Assembly: GCF_001894745.1 (NCBI RefSeq)
Contig: NZ_BBYF01000015.1
Coordinates: forward strand, 1 to 64,000
Reading direction: 5' to 3'
DNA from: Paenibacillus sp. NAIST15-1
Lineage (GTDB): Bacteria > Bacillota > Bacilli > Paenibacillales > Paenibacillaceae
Length of the DNA stretch: 64,000 nucleotides
The notes below the pieces were generated by a model that made no database searches, had not been told where the DNA came from, and was given only the letters and a program-made list of their open reading frames with translations. Each line of letters opens with the position of its first letter. Positions within the stretch are counted from its first letter, which is position 1. The position numbers and the translations under genes are program-made. This document shows positions 45,946 to 54,629 of the stretch, piece by piece.

Positions 45946-47816
45946 TGAAGCGGGGGCTAGGTCGATTTTTTCGCACCATTCAGGCGAAGCTGATTATTAT
46001 TTATGTTCTGCTTATCTTAATTGCGATGCAGCTCATCGGTGTCTACTTCGTCAGTTCGATGAAGCATACGCAGACGACCAACTTTACGAAGGAGCTGCAG
46101 AACACAGCAGAGCTCATGTCTATTTACGCGGGTCAGACGCTGAAGGGCGATGAGACGCTTGATGATGAGCAGACGCTGGAGGCGCTCAATAAGTTCGTAC
46201 GCAGCTTCATCAATATGAATGGCGTGGAAATACAGGTTTTGGACGTAACCGGGAAGGTATTGACGACATCTGTGCCTACTCATATGGAATATGTAGGGCG
46301 TAAAAATACTGAGACAGTAGTGAATCGGGCCCTGCAGGGCATGCGTGATAACCAAGAGGTTATCATTGATGAGGACAATGTGCGCATGCAGGTGCTGGCG
46401 AAGCCCGTCTACTCCAATGGGAAGCTCGTAGGGGCCCTATACATTGTCGCATCAATGAAGGAGCTGTACGCTACAATTGAGGGGATCAATCGGATTTTCC
46501 TCTCGGGGATGGCGATTGCACTTGGGTTAACGGCCGTACTGGGTGTCATTCTGGCCCATACCATTACACAACCGATCAAGGAGATAACGAAGCAAGCAAC
46601 GAAGGTGGCGGAAGGGAACTTCGCAGGACAAGTTCCTGTCATGGGCACCGATGAGATCGGTCAGTTGAGTGAGGCATTCAATTATATGACGAGGCGCTTG
46701 CAGGAAGCGCTGAATGCGAATGAGGAAGAGAAGGAGAAGCTGGCATCCATCTTGACAAATATGAGTGACGGCGTTGTCGCGACCGATGAACAAGGTCAGG
46801 TTATTCTCGTCAACAGACGGGCGTGCAAGCTGCTAAGTATCAAGCAAGGCGAGGTAGAGGGCAGTCCCATGTCCGAGGTGCTTCGTGTGCCGCAGGAACA
46901 GATCGATGAGATGGTGAACGGCAAGCTGAACTGGATGCTGCTTCCTCGAACAGAAGAACATGAGGGTGATGAAGATAGCGAGACAATCCTGCGCATATCC
47001 TTCACCCCGGTTCATCGCCGTGGGGAAGGTATGACAGGATCAATTGTCGTGCTGCAGGATGTGACGGAGCAGGAGAAGCTGGAGCAGTCTCGCCGCGAGT
47101 TCGTAGCCAACGTGTCACATGAGCTGCGGACGCCGCTGACGACGATTAAGAGCTATGTTGAGGCATTAGGCGACGGCGCGCTGGAAGAGCCGCAGCTTGC
47201 AGGGCGCTTCGTTGGCGTTATACAGAACGAGACGGAGCGCATGATTCGTCTCGTTACGGATTTGCTGCATCTGTCGCGCCTTGATTCGAAGCAGGCGAAG
47301 CTGCGCAAGCAGGTGACGGATATGACGGAGATGCTGGAGGATGTCATCGACCGATTCTCCTTCCAGTTCCGCAATAAGGGAATCGCTGCATCAGTTGTCA
47401 TTGATCCGGACATTGGCAAGGGAGGCTTAGTGATGATCGATCGGGATCAGATCGATCAATTGCTGGATAACCTTGTGTCCAATGCGGTGAAGTATACGCC
47501 AGACGGCGGCGAGGTGAAGCTGGTTGCGGTTCTGGATTCTTCTCGCAGCATGCTTCATGTATCAGTGCAGGATAATGGGCTGGGCATTCCACAGAAGGAT
47601 TTGGAACGAATATTTGAACGATTCTATCGGGTAGATAAGGCTCGTTCGCGCAATATGGGCGGTACGGGACTAGGCTTGTCCATTGCCCGGGAAATTGTGA
47701 GAACGCATGGTGGGGATATATGGATTGAGTCGGAATGGGGCGCAGGTACGCAAATTACCTTCTCGCTTCCGTTGACATCAATGAAGGCGGAAGGGAGTGA
47801 GGCAAGCGAATGGTAG
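45945..47816 (+). CDS. walK: Sensor histidine kinase WalK
   Basis: WalK (YycG), 623 aa, the membrane kinase for WalR, localised to division sites in relatives. Transmembrane helices at about 15-36 and 184-206 flank an extracytoplasmic Cache-like domain; then HAMP (about 207-260), PAS (about 265-370), HisKA with the phosphorylated H392 (VANVSHELRTPLTT) and the HATPase domain (N-box DNLVSNAVKYT, G-boxes DNGLGIP and GGTGLGLSI). GTG start in TAGTG overlap with walR. Overlaps walH. Confidence 0.97.
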   Translation: MKRGLGRFFRTIQAKLIIIYVLLILIAMQLIGVYFVSSMKHTQTTNFTKELQNTAELMSIYAGQTLKGDETLDDEQTLEALNKFVRSFINMNGVEIQVLDVTGKVLTTSVPTHMEYVGRKNTETVVNRALQGMRDNQEVIIDEDNVRMQVLAKPVYSNGKLVGALYIVASMKELYATIEGINRIFLSGMAIALGLTAVLGVILAHTITQPIKEITKQATKVAEGNFAGQVPVMGTDEIGQLSEAFNYMTRRLQEALNANEEEKEKLASILTNMSDGVVATDEQGQVILVNRRACKLLSIKQGEVEGSPMSEVLRVPQEQIDEMVNGKLNWMLLPRTEEHEGDEDSETILRISFTPVHRRGEGMTGSIVVLQDVTEQEKLEQSRREFVANVSHELRTPLTTIKSYVEALGDGALEEPQLAGRFVGVIQNETERMIRLVTDLLHLSRLDSKQAKLRKQVTDMTEMLEDVIDRFSFQFRNKGIAASVVIDPDIGKGGLVMIDRDQIDQLLDNLVSNAVKYTPDGGEVKLVAVLDSSRSMLHVSVQDNGLGIPQKDLERIFERFYRVDKARSRNMGGTGLGLSIAREIVRTHGGDIWIESEWGAGTQITFSLPLTSMKAEGSEASEW

Positions 47817-49129
47817 AGCGATTTAAGACGATGCTGCTAACATTTCTTGTGCTGTTAAGCTTGCTGCAGAGCTTCTTCCTTGCCTATAGCATACCGAACT
47901 TCGATGTACGCAAAAAGTCGACCAGTGACTACATTACGACCGATCCGCTCGGGCCTGAGGAGAAAGTAGAGAATCTAATCTTCCCGGAACAGCTGGTTCT
48001 TCACCTCGGAGGAAATAAGCATACCATTCTATATCCAGGCATGACGTTCTATAACATTATTGTGAAGCGGCTGCAGGGACGCTCGTATGATGGATTCCAA
48101 TACCGCTCGCTTTCTGCGGTGGATTGGAATCGAATACGCGAGGAGAATGAGGGAGTGGAACTGCTTTTCCACGCGCCTATCCCAGTGAAACTGCTGCAGA
48201 AGGTGTTTCCGATCGGTGACGATTCTGCGCTTATGAATGAGAGTATTCGTCGAATATGGCTGTATACGACGAAGGATACGAAGGAAGTCCGCGTCTTCTT
48301 CTTCAATGCGAAGGGGGACGCTGTCTATGAGTCAACCCGAGCAGACTTGACCGAGCAGGATGTGAAGCAGCAGGTCGAATTCGGACGGTCTTGGACGCCT
48401 TATAAGTTGGTTAACGGGTCATATTATGTTCCAGAACAGCCGATTGAACTGCTTGAGGTTACGCTTCCCTATGATCGAATTACGGCAGAGCAGATGCAGC
48501 GCAGCCTGTTCAATGATCCTACCGTTACGAAAAATATAGAGACTGGGAATTCCGAAATTTATACCGACGTTAAGCGCGGCTTGGAAGTGAATCGGGGCCT
48601 GCAATGGCTTATCTACTCCGATCCTGTCGTGCAGACGGAAGGGCAGCAGGATATTGCTTCTGATGTCACGGCAGCAGTCCGCTTCATTAACCAGCATGGA
48701 GGCTGGAATGGCAGATATCGTGTCACCTTGCCGGACAATGAGAAGAAGGATGTGCTGAACGGAGCAACCAGTGGATTAGGGACAGCCTTTCGATTCCAGC
48801 AATATTGGGGCTCTTACCCGATTGTCAATACAAGTCGCTTCCGGTTCGGGTATATGCAGGTTACGATGCAAGAGGGCACGGTTACGAGTTATGAGCGTTC
48901 TCTTGTACAACTTCATCAGCGTGCAGAGAAGAAGGAAATGCGCCAACTGGTGGTTGGAGATGCCTTACTTCAAAAATTGAATGCACTCAGTCAGAAGAAG
49001 CCAATCGTAGGGATTGACCCGGTATACATCCCTGAGTTAGGGAAGGAGACGGTTCGTCTGCTGCCTGCATGGCAGGTAAAGTACAAGGATGGGTCGACCG
49101 CATTGCTTGATGGGTCTGTTAAGAAATGA
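47810..49129 (+). CDS. walH: WalK regulator WalH (YycH)
   Basis: YycH/WalH, 439 aa, a membrane-anchored extracytoplasmic protein that together with WalI modulates WalK. One N-terminal transmembrane helix (about 7-27), then a long extracellular region with the conserved ENLIFPEQLVLHLGGN near residue 50. Overlaps walK by 7 bases, so it is translated in coupling. Confidence 0.92.
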   Translation: MVERFKTMLLTFLVLLSLLQSFFLAYSIPNFDVRKKSTSDYITTDPLGPEEKVENLIFPEQLVLHLGGNKHTILYPGMTFYNIIVKRLQGRSYDGFQYRSLSAVDWNRIREENEGVELLFHAPIPVKLLQKVFPIGDDSALMNESIRRIWLYTTKDTKEVRVFFFNAKGDAVYESTRADLTEQDVKQQVEFGRSWTPYKLVNGSYYVPEQPIELLEVTLPYDRITAEQMQRSLFNDPTVTKNIETGNSEIYTDVKRGLEVNRGLQWLIYSDPVVQTEGQQDIASDVTAAVRFINQHGGWNGRYRVTLPDNEKKDVLNGATSGLGTAFRFQQYWGSYPIVNTSRFRFGYMQVTMQEGTVTSYERSLVQLHQRAEKKEMRQLVVGDALLQKLNALSQKKPIVGIDPVYIPELGKETVRLLPAWQVKYKDGSTALLDGSVKK

Positions 49130-49162
49130 ACGTAAGATCGTATCTCAGAAGGGAGGAGTCAA

Positions 49163-49912
49163 ATGGATTGGGGTCGGGCGAAGAATATATTGATCTATGC
49201 TTTTCTGCTGCTCAATATTGTGCTGGGCTATCAGCTCTGGCAAGAGGTACGCGACCAAATGCATTCCGAGCTGGATTGGACCTCCCTGTCTGATGCGGCG
49301 AAGAAGATGATGGAAGTAAAAAAGATTCAAGTTACAGCCAAGATTCCTTCAGAGACACCCGCCTTACGTGAAATCACGTACCGATTCGTGAAGCGGGGCG
49401 ATCAGATGGAACCGCTCAAGCAGCCGCAGGATACGAAGATCGTATTTATGGAGAATGATTTGATCAAGTCCCTGCAAGGGGATATTCCTCATATTGAGAT
49501 GTACCGATATGACGCGTTGACAGGTAGAAATGGAACATTCGTCTTGTATCAGCGACTGCCTAATGGCCTGCCGATATTCGAAGTGACATTGGAGCTGGCA
49601 CACAGCCAGCAGAAGATTAAGGGGTTCCGGCAGCAGTATGTAGAGTTGATTGAAGCTAAGGAGAGCAAGGAGCAGAAGATCTTGCCGGCTTCTCAAGCAT
49701 TGGAGCATGTGATCTTGAGCGCCTTAATGTCAGGGGCCGTCGTCAAGGATGTACAGCTTGGCTACCATGGTCAAATATTCGATGCGGCCAATACACAGGT
49801 GGCAGCGCCGTCTTGGCGCATCCTCTTGGAAAATGATGAAGTGTATTATGTGAATGCGATAAGTGGAGCAATTGATACTCCGCAAGAAGGAAAGAAGGAG
49901 AACGATAGATGA
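49163..49912 (+). CDS. walI: WalK regulator WalI (YycI)
   Basis: YycI/WalI, 249 aa, partner of WalH. MDWGRAKNILIYAFLLLNIV is the family N-terminus including the transmembrane helix (about 9-27); the rest is an extracellular YycI domain. GGGAGG precedes the ATG. Overlaps walJ by 4 bases. Confidence 0.92.
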   Translation: MDWGRAKNILIYAFLLLNIVLGYQLWQEVRDQMHSELDWTSLSDAAKKMMEVKKIQVTAKIPSETPALREITYRFVKRGDQMEPLKQPQDTKIVFMENDLIKSLQGDIPHIEMYRYDALTGRNGTFVLYQRLPNGLPIFEVTLELAHSQQKIKGFRQQYVELIEAKESKEQKILPASQALEHVILSALMSGAVVKDVQLGYHGQIFDAANTQVAAPSWRILLENDEVYYVNAISGAIDTPQEGKKENDR

Positions 49913-50730
49913 GTATGCGATTTTCAGTACTGTCGAGTGGATCAACAGGCAATGCAACGGTCATTCAAAATGAAGACGCAACTGTGATGATCGATGTTGG
50001 TCTAAGCTGCAAGCGGACAGAGCAGCTCCTGGAGGAACAGGGGCTCTCGGGCAAGCAGATTGACGCCATATTCGTCACGCATGAGCATTCTGATCACATT
50101 AAGGGCCTTGGAGCCTTCTCACGCAAGCACAACGTGCCGATCTATGCCAACGAGAACACATGGGAAGCACTAGAGAAGCATGTGGGTGAAATTGCAGACG
50201 AAAATCGGATTGTCATGCAAACGGGGGAAGCGCGCGATTTCGGGGATCTGCGCATAGAATCATACGGTATCTCTCATGATGCTGCCGAGCCGGTGGGTTA
50301 TAAGTTCTATGAAGGCGAGACAAAGCTGAGTGTGACAACGGATTTAGGTTATATGAGCGATAAGGTTCGAGATGAGATTATCGATTCGGATGTGCTTGTG
50401 CTGGAATCGAACCATGATACGGAGATGCTTCGTATGGGGCGGTATCCATGGAATATTAAGCGACGAATTCTAGGAGATATGGGGCACTTGTCCAATGATG
50501 CGGCAGGCGAGGCGCTGTGTGAGATTGCTACGGGTAATACCCGCCGCGTATACTTGGCGCATTTAAGCCGGGATCATAATATGATGGATCTCGCCCGCAT
50601 GACGGTAAAGGGAGTTATGGAGGACAACGGCCATTTTTACAAAGAGAGTGAACTGCAATTAAAAGATACGTATTATGACAAGCCTACGGCATGGGATACG
50701 GTTCATGCGAAGTCTGTGGTGCGTTTGTAA
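49909..50730 (+). CDS. walJ: Metallo-beta-lactamase-fold nuclease WalJ (YycJ/VicX)
   Basis: WalJ (YycJ, VicX), 273 aa, a metal-dependent hydrolase of the beta-lactamase fold, reported as a 5'-3' exonuclease with a role in DNA repair. The metal motif is THEHSDHIKG (about residue 58-67), with further ligands in SHDAAE, TTDLGY and ESNHD. Last gene of the wal operon on this strand. Its end overlaps the 3' end of an opposite-strand gene by 47 bases. Confidence 0.94.
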   Translation: MSMRFSVLSSGSTGNATVIQNEDATVMIDVGLSCKRTEQLLEEQGLSGKQIDAIFVTHEHSDHIKGLGAFSRKHNVPIYANENTWEALEKHVGEIADENRIVMQTGEARDFGDLRIESYGISHDAAEPVGYKFYEGETKLSVTTDLGYMSDKVRDEIIDSDVLVLESNHDTEMLRMGRYPWNIKRRILGDMGHLSNDAAGEALCEIATGNTRRVYLAHLSRDHNMMDLARMTVKGVMEDNGHFYKESELQLKDTYYDKPTAWDTVHAKSVVRL

Positions 50731-50908
50731 GCCATCTGTCGAGATCATTGGCTTTCCGTGATATATCCTCCTGCGTAATCAGGCCTTTCTCCACGAGAAG
50801 CTCCATGAGGGTGGATAAAGCCAAGGTAAGACGGTATTGATCTTCTTTCATATCAGCTAGTTGTCCGACTAGGTCGATGTCCGACCAGATTGTGCTTGAA
50901 GTCGTCAT
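50684..50908 (-). CDS. Hypothetical 74-aa protein, antisense overlap with walJ
   Basis: Unrecognised small protein, 74 aa, soluble and mostly helical, with LADMKEDQYRLTLALSTLME and LVEKGLITQEDISRK, the latter resembling a small protein-interaction helix pair. AAAGGAG lies about 10 bases before the ATG, so translation is well supported. Its last 47 bases run antisense to the 3' end of walJ. The start lies 90 bases from a WalR-type box shared with htrA, so it could belong to the WalR regulon. Confidence 0.7.
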   Translation of the reverse strand: MTTSSTIWSDIDLVGQLADMKEDQYRLTLALSTLMELLVEKGLITQEDISRKANDLDRWLTNAPQTSHEPYPMP

Positions 50909-50997
50909 AAATCTAGTTCTCCTTTCTATTAGGGGAGGGAGATTGTTTCTCTCAATTCCCTGTTTGTATGATAGAATATGTACAAGCTTGCAAATCT

Positions 50998-51014
50998 ATT
51001 ACATTTCTTTTACA
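50998..51014 (-). promoter_or_regulatory. WalR-type box between the 74-aa gene and htrA
   Basis: On the minus strand TGTAAA-AGAAA-TGTAAT fits the WalR consensus of two TGTWAH hexamers with a 5-base spacer exactly. It lies between divergent start codons at 50908 and 51152. Which of the two genes it controls cannot be told from sequence. Confidence 0.6.
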
Positions 51015-51151
51015 TGACAAGCTCATAGTGTGCATTAATATATAGTGTTGACGATTTTCAGCCATATCATTCCGTGGTGTAATGATGCTGCGAAGGCAGT
51101 GGTTCAACCCGTGGATCGATCCCGGTTGGAGGGTTGAGGGGAGTTGTTCGG

Positions 51152-52396
51152 ATGAGCTTGTTTGATGATGATTTTTTCTCGACAAAGGTATCTGGCAAGG
51201 TAAAGCGCAGATGGCAGGAGCGAGAGACAGGAACGGGATGGACACTGGGCAAGACAACTCAATCCGGCCGCAGGTGGTCCACCGTCCAAGTGGCTATTGT
51301 GAGCTCGGTGATTAGTGCCTTGTCAGCCGTTATTTTATATAGCTGGATTGTGGGAACAGGTTCAGTCACACAGCCTGTGACCATTAACCGAACGGGGACG
51401 GTTGATCCCTATGATCGTATTGTGACTGTAGCCGATAAGGTTGGGCCTGCGGTGGTCAGCATCGTCAATGAGCAGAAGCGAGTGGCAGCAGAGACTGATA
51501 ATGAGAAGGACACAAATCTAGGCTCAGGTGTCATTATTAAGCGCGATGACGGCAAGGCGTTCATCCTGACGAATGAACATGTCGTACAGGGGGCGGATAA
51601 GCTAGAGGTGGTGCTCTCGAACGGGCAGCGCAAAAATGCAGAGCTCATTGGCAAGGATCGGGTAATGGATATTGCCGTTCTTCTTATTGATGATGCAGGT
51701 GTATCCACGGTGGCAGAGATTGGCGATTCACGCCTTCTGCGTCTCGGGGAAACCGTCGTCGCAATTGGCAATCCGCTTGGCCTAGGCGGGTCACTGACAG
51801 CTGGCATCGTCAGTTATACGAATCGACTTATCCCGGTATCCTTGAACCAGGATGGTGTATATGACTGGGAGCAGAGGGTCATTCAGACGGATGCGGCAAT
51901 TAATGAGGGCAACAGCGGCGGAGCACTTGTGAACTTACAGGGGCAGGTTATTGGCATCAATACGATGAAGATCGCGACGACTGGCGTTGAGGGCCTCGGA
52001 TTTGCGATTCCTACGAATGAAGTGATGACCGTAGTAGACGAGATTATGAAGAATGGCAAGGTTATTCGGCCTTATCTAGGTGTATATACGGTCGATCTGA
52101 CGAATCCTTATGCTCCGATTACGGAGGAGCAGCGCAATGATCTCAAGCTTCCGCAAGACGTGAAGAACGGAGTTATTGTACTGGAGGCTACGGGGCCGGC
52201 GAAGAAGGCAGGACTGAAGCTGAATGATGTGATTGTCCGCTTCGACAATGAAACGATCGGTCAGACCCGAGATCTGCGCAAATATTTATATGAGAAGAAG
52301 AAGGTCGGCGAGACGATGGAAGTTCACTTCTATCGCGAGGGCAAGCTGATGATGACGACTGTGCAGCTTGAGGATAAGCCGCAGCAGGCCGGTTAA
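51152..52396 (+). CDS. htrA: Membrane-anchored serine protease HtrA
   Basis: HtrA/DegP-type protease, about 414 aa, handling misfolded proteins at the membrane-wall interface. A transmembrane anchor is at about 45-68. The trypsin-like domain carries H143 (TNEHVV, where relatives more often have TNNHVI), D173 (DIAVLLID) and S255 (GNSGGAL). One PDZ domain follows (about 315-405). The start at 51152 (MSLFDDDFF) is behind GAGGGGAG; the frame is open six codons earlier. It follows the wal cluster as in Bacillus (YycK) and Listeria. Confidence 0.95.
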   Translation: MSLFDDDFFSTKVSGKVKRRWQERETGTGWTLGKTTQSGRRWSTVQVAIVSSVISALSAVILYSWIVGTGSVTQPVTINRTGTVDPYDRIVTVADKVGPAVVSIVNEQKRVAAETDNEKDTNLGSGVIIKRDDGKAFILTNEHVVQGADKLEVVLSNGQRKNAELIGKDRVMDIAVLLIDDAGVSTVAEIGDSRLLRLGETVVAIGNPLGLGGSLTAGIVSYTNRLIPVSLNQDGVYDWEQRVIQTDAAINEGNSGGALVNLQGQVIGINTMKIATTGVEGLGFAIPTNEVMTVVDEIMKNGKVIRPYLGVYTVDLTNPYAPITEEQRNDLKLPQDVKNGVIVLEATGPAKKAGLKLNDVIVRFDNETIGQTRDLRKYLYEKKKVGETMEVHFYREGKLMMTTVQLEDKPQQAG

Positions 52397-52502
52397 GTGA
52401 TATCCAAAGATGGGAAAATCAAATGTCTTCACCCGTACCGGGCCTATTTATGTTATGATGGACGTAATAAGACAGCAAGATAAGCGAGAAAGAGGGAACG
52501 AC

Positions 52503-52673
52503 ATGTACGTAGTCTGTAAAGAGCATGTAGAATTGGCAATTGACAATTTTGTAGATGAGTTCGAAGATGCCCCCGACGTTGTCGATCTGGATGGCGTTGA
52601 ATTCAGTGATTGGGAACGGCCAATCAAGTGCTGTATGGATTGCGAGCAAGAGGCGAAGTTTCTAGTCGTGTAA
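52503..52673 (+). CDS. CxxH/CxxC protein (YyzF-like)
   Basis: Small CxxH/CxxC protein, 56 aa, probably zinc-binding. The N-terminal VCKEHVELAID gives the CxxH half and CCMDCEQEAKF the CxxC half. Between them is a very acidic stretch. It is regularly found near the wal-htrA cluster in Bacillales; function unknown. I choose the ATG at 52503 because it gives the family N-terminus and has AGAGGG upstream. The frame is open to 52410. Confidence 0.82.
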   Translation: MYVVCKEHVELAIDNFVDEFEDAPDVVDLDGVEFSDWERPIKCCMDCEQEAKFLVV

Positions 52674-52753
52674 TCTTGTCGTAGGATGAATGATCCTGTC
52701 CGTTTCATGAAGGTTCGGGCACAATCGTTCATACACTTCAATTGCGTGTATAG

Positions 52754-52797
52754 AACAAGGGCACACCCCCGAGGTGGGGATGCGCCCTTGTTTTTTT
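52754..52797 (+). terminator. Terminator after the CxxH/CxxC gene
   Basis: ACAAGGGC...CACCCC pairs with GGGGATGCGCCCTTGT with a short loop, followed by seven T residues. Confidence 0.85.
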
Positions 52798-52832
52798 GCG
52801 TTGTTCCATATGGAATCAAATGAAGCTCGTTA

Positions 52833-53159
52833 TTATTTGATATTCAGCTTATCCTTCACCTTAGTAGGAAGCTCATCCTTGCTTACTTCTTCGTAGGCGG
52901 TTACACGATCCGTATCTTTTACATATACGCGTAAAAACGCATGCTCTTTAAATTTGCGGTTTTCCCCTGTTTTCATAAAGGTGAGCTTCAGCTCATTACC
53001 TTTCTCATCGAATGCGGGTAGGGTATATTCTCCATTGTCATTAGGATCGCCAACGGTTTGAACATAATATTGCTGCTTGCCGTTTCGATTGTAGTCACAG
53101 CCGACAAGAATGCTTGCAAACAATGTGATGACTGCGAATAAAGCAATTAGTCTCTTCAT
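52833..53159 (-). CDS. YxeA-family (DUF1093) lipoprotein
   Basis: YxeA-like lipoprotein, 108 aa, secreted and lipid-anchored. Signal peptide with lipobox ILVGC (Cys about residue 21), then YYVQTVGD, FDEKGNELKLTF and a C-terminal YEEVSKDELPTKVKDKLNIK that matches YxeA closely. The OB-like DUF1093 fold has no known function. CGGAGGT precedes the ATG at 53159; upstream codons to 53195 have no support. Transcribed against replication. Confidence 0.85.
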   Translation of the reverse strand: MKRLIALFAVITLFASILVGCDYNRNGKQQYYVQTVGDPNDNGEYTLPAFDEKGNELKLTFMKTGENRKFKEHAFLRVYVKDTDRVTAYEEVSKDELPTKVKDKLNIK

Positions 53160-53350
53160 GATGCAGATACCTCCGAGTTTACGTAGTTCTAGCATTTATC
53201 ATAACAGCAACAAAGAACAGGACAAATCGATTTACCCAACACAGCCTTACAGTTCTGTCATGTGGCAAGTGAAGGAAAAGCGAGTGAATAGGGGAGCATT
53301 GAACAACTTATGAACATGCTGCGCAGGGTTGGTGATAACGTGGATGAATA

Positions 53351-53402
53351 TGTGGATAAGGGGCGTTTGGACGGTAAAATACAATTATCCACATGTGGAT
53401 AG
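53351..53402. promoter_or_regulatory. Distal DnaA-box cluster
   Basis: TGTGGATAA (53351-53359) and TTATCCACA (53385-53393) are perfect DnaA boxes in opposite orientation. The second is directly followed by TGTGGATAG (53394-53402), one base off, forming a back-to-back palindrome. The cluster lies in the 53160-53580 gap, about 41 kb from oriC. In Bacillus, DnaA-box clusters outside oriC bind DnaA and affect initiation or nearby genes. The rest of this gap holds only the palindromes at 53525-53555. Confidence 0.7.
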
Positions 53403-53524
53403 TGGAAAACGATAAATAATCGGGATACCGACAGATTCGTCTATCGTAAATTGAATATGCACGGTAAGCTTTATACATAATTAGGTATGATTTTTAACAC
53501 GATGAGGAAATTCATTCTTGCAAA

Positions 53525-53555
53525 AACTAATATAATTAGTTAATATATAATTAAC
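53525..53555. promoter_or_regulatory. Overlapping palindromic operators upstream of the MBL-fold gene
   Basis: AACTAATATAATTAGTT (53525-53541) is a 17-base palindrome. GTTAATATATAATTAAC (53539-53555) is a second one overlapping it by three bases. They are followed by another half site ATTAGTT and then the ribosome site AGAGAGGA. The pattern is typical of MarR- or TetR-type operators. No MarR gene lies next to it. Confidence 0.6.
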
Positions 53556-53580
53556 ATTAGTTAGAGAGGAATGGTCATCC

Positions 53581-54324
53581 ATGCGTATGCGTAAGCAAGG
53601 TCATATTATTCAACTGTCTTTCCTGCCACGCTTGTTTCCTGTGAATTGTTATTTCGTTGAAGAGGAAAATGAGCTGACATTAGTCGATGCTGCTCTTCCT
53701 TATAGTGCTGCTCGTATTTTGAAGGCGGCTAAGCAAATTGGAAAGCCAATTACACGTATCTTGCTTACTCATGCACATGGTGATCATATCGGAGCATTGG
53801 ATGCCTTGAAGCAGGAGCTTCCTCATGCGAAGGTGATGATTTCAGCGCGTGATGCCAAGCTGCTGCAGGGGAACTGCTCATTGGAAGATGGTGAGGCAGC
53901 AACGCCTATTTGTGGAGATGTGCCGAAGGAAGGGGCAATTCGTACGAAGCCGGATGTTCTACTTCAAGACGGTCAGATGGTGGGATCTCTGCGTGCCGTG
54001 CTTGCACCAGGTCACACACCAGGCATGATGGCCTTCTATGATACGAGAGATGGTGCGCTGATTGCCGGCGATGCTTTCCAAATTCGAGGAGGAATCGCAG
54101 TATCGGGGATGCTTAAGCCGCTGTTCCCATTCCCAGCTATGGCGACTTGGAATAACGAGGCTGCGCTGGCAAGTGCAATCAAGTTAAGGGCGTTACAGCC
54201 TACTCTGCTCGCAGTAGGACATGGGGTGATGCTTATGAAGCCGACATCTCAAATGGATTGTGCCATTCAGGAAGCAGAACGGAAGTGGGGAGCGGTATCT
54301 ATGAACGGCAGCGCTGTGAAGTAG
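53581..54324 (+). CDS. Metallo-beta-lactamase-fold hydrolase
   Basis: MBL-fold hydrolase, 247 aa, of the glyoxalase-II-like group, cytoplasmic. The metal motif is THAHGDHIGALD (about residues 61-72), with further ligands in APGHTPGMMAFY and IAGDAFQ, and the last His in AVGHGVML. Substrate unknown. The gene stands alone between its palindromic operators and a terminator, which suggests inducible expression in response to a small molecule. Confidence 0.85.
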   Translation: MRMRKQGHIIQLSFLPRLFPVNCYFVEEENELTLVDAALPYSAARILKAAKQIGKPITRILLTHAHGDHIGALDALKQELPHAKVMISARDAKLLQGNCSLEDGEAATPICGDVPKEGAIRTKPDVLLQDGQMVGSLRAVLAPGHTPGMMAFYDTRDGALIAGDAFQIRGGIAVSGMLKPLFPFPAMATWNNEAALASAIKLRALQPTLLAVGHGVMLMKPTSQMDCAIQEAERKWGAVSMNGSAVK

Positions 54325-54458
54325 AATGGACGAAGTGAAGTGGCCAATGAAGCACGATGTTGAGAGAAACATAGATGAAAATAAAAGTTTCGATTGGTAG
54401 TGGTGTTTTATCGAACTACTTACAAACGGATGCAAGTCACCTATAGGAAAACGGTTAC

Positions 54459-54491
54459 AAGCGTTCTGTCAATGAGATAGGGCGCTTTTTT
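54459..54491 (+). terminator. Terminator after the MBL-fold gene
   Basis: AAGCGTTCTGTC pairs with GATAGGGCGCTT (several G-T pairs) around AATGA, followed by TTTTTT. Confidence 0.7.
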
Positions 54492-54512
54492 GTGTCTAAA
54501 AGGTGTCGTTTC

Positions 54513-54541
54513 TTGCAAATTCATTTTACTGGAAGTATAAT
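54513..54541 (+). promoter_or_regulatory. tetR-yhgE promoter with candidate operator downstream
   Basis: TTGCAA (54513-54518), a 17-base spacer and consensus TATAAT (54536-54541). The palindrome GTTCTAGAAC at 54581-54590, flanked by AGTTCT and GTTC, lies just downstream and could be the autoregulatory operator. Confidence 0.7.
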
Positions 54542-54629
54542 AGCAAGAATGAGTGACCGAAATTCACATTTAGTTCTGTAGTTCTAGAACCTGTTCGTAA
54601 TCGCCTCTTTGCAGAAAGGAGGAATCCGT

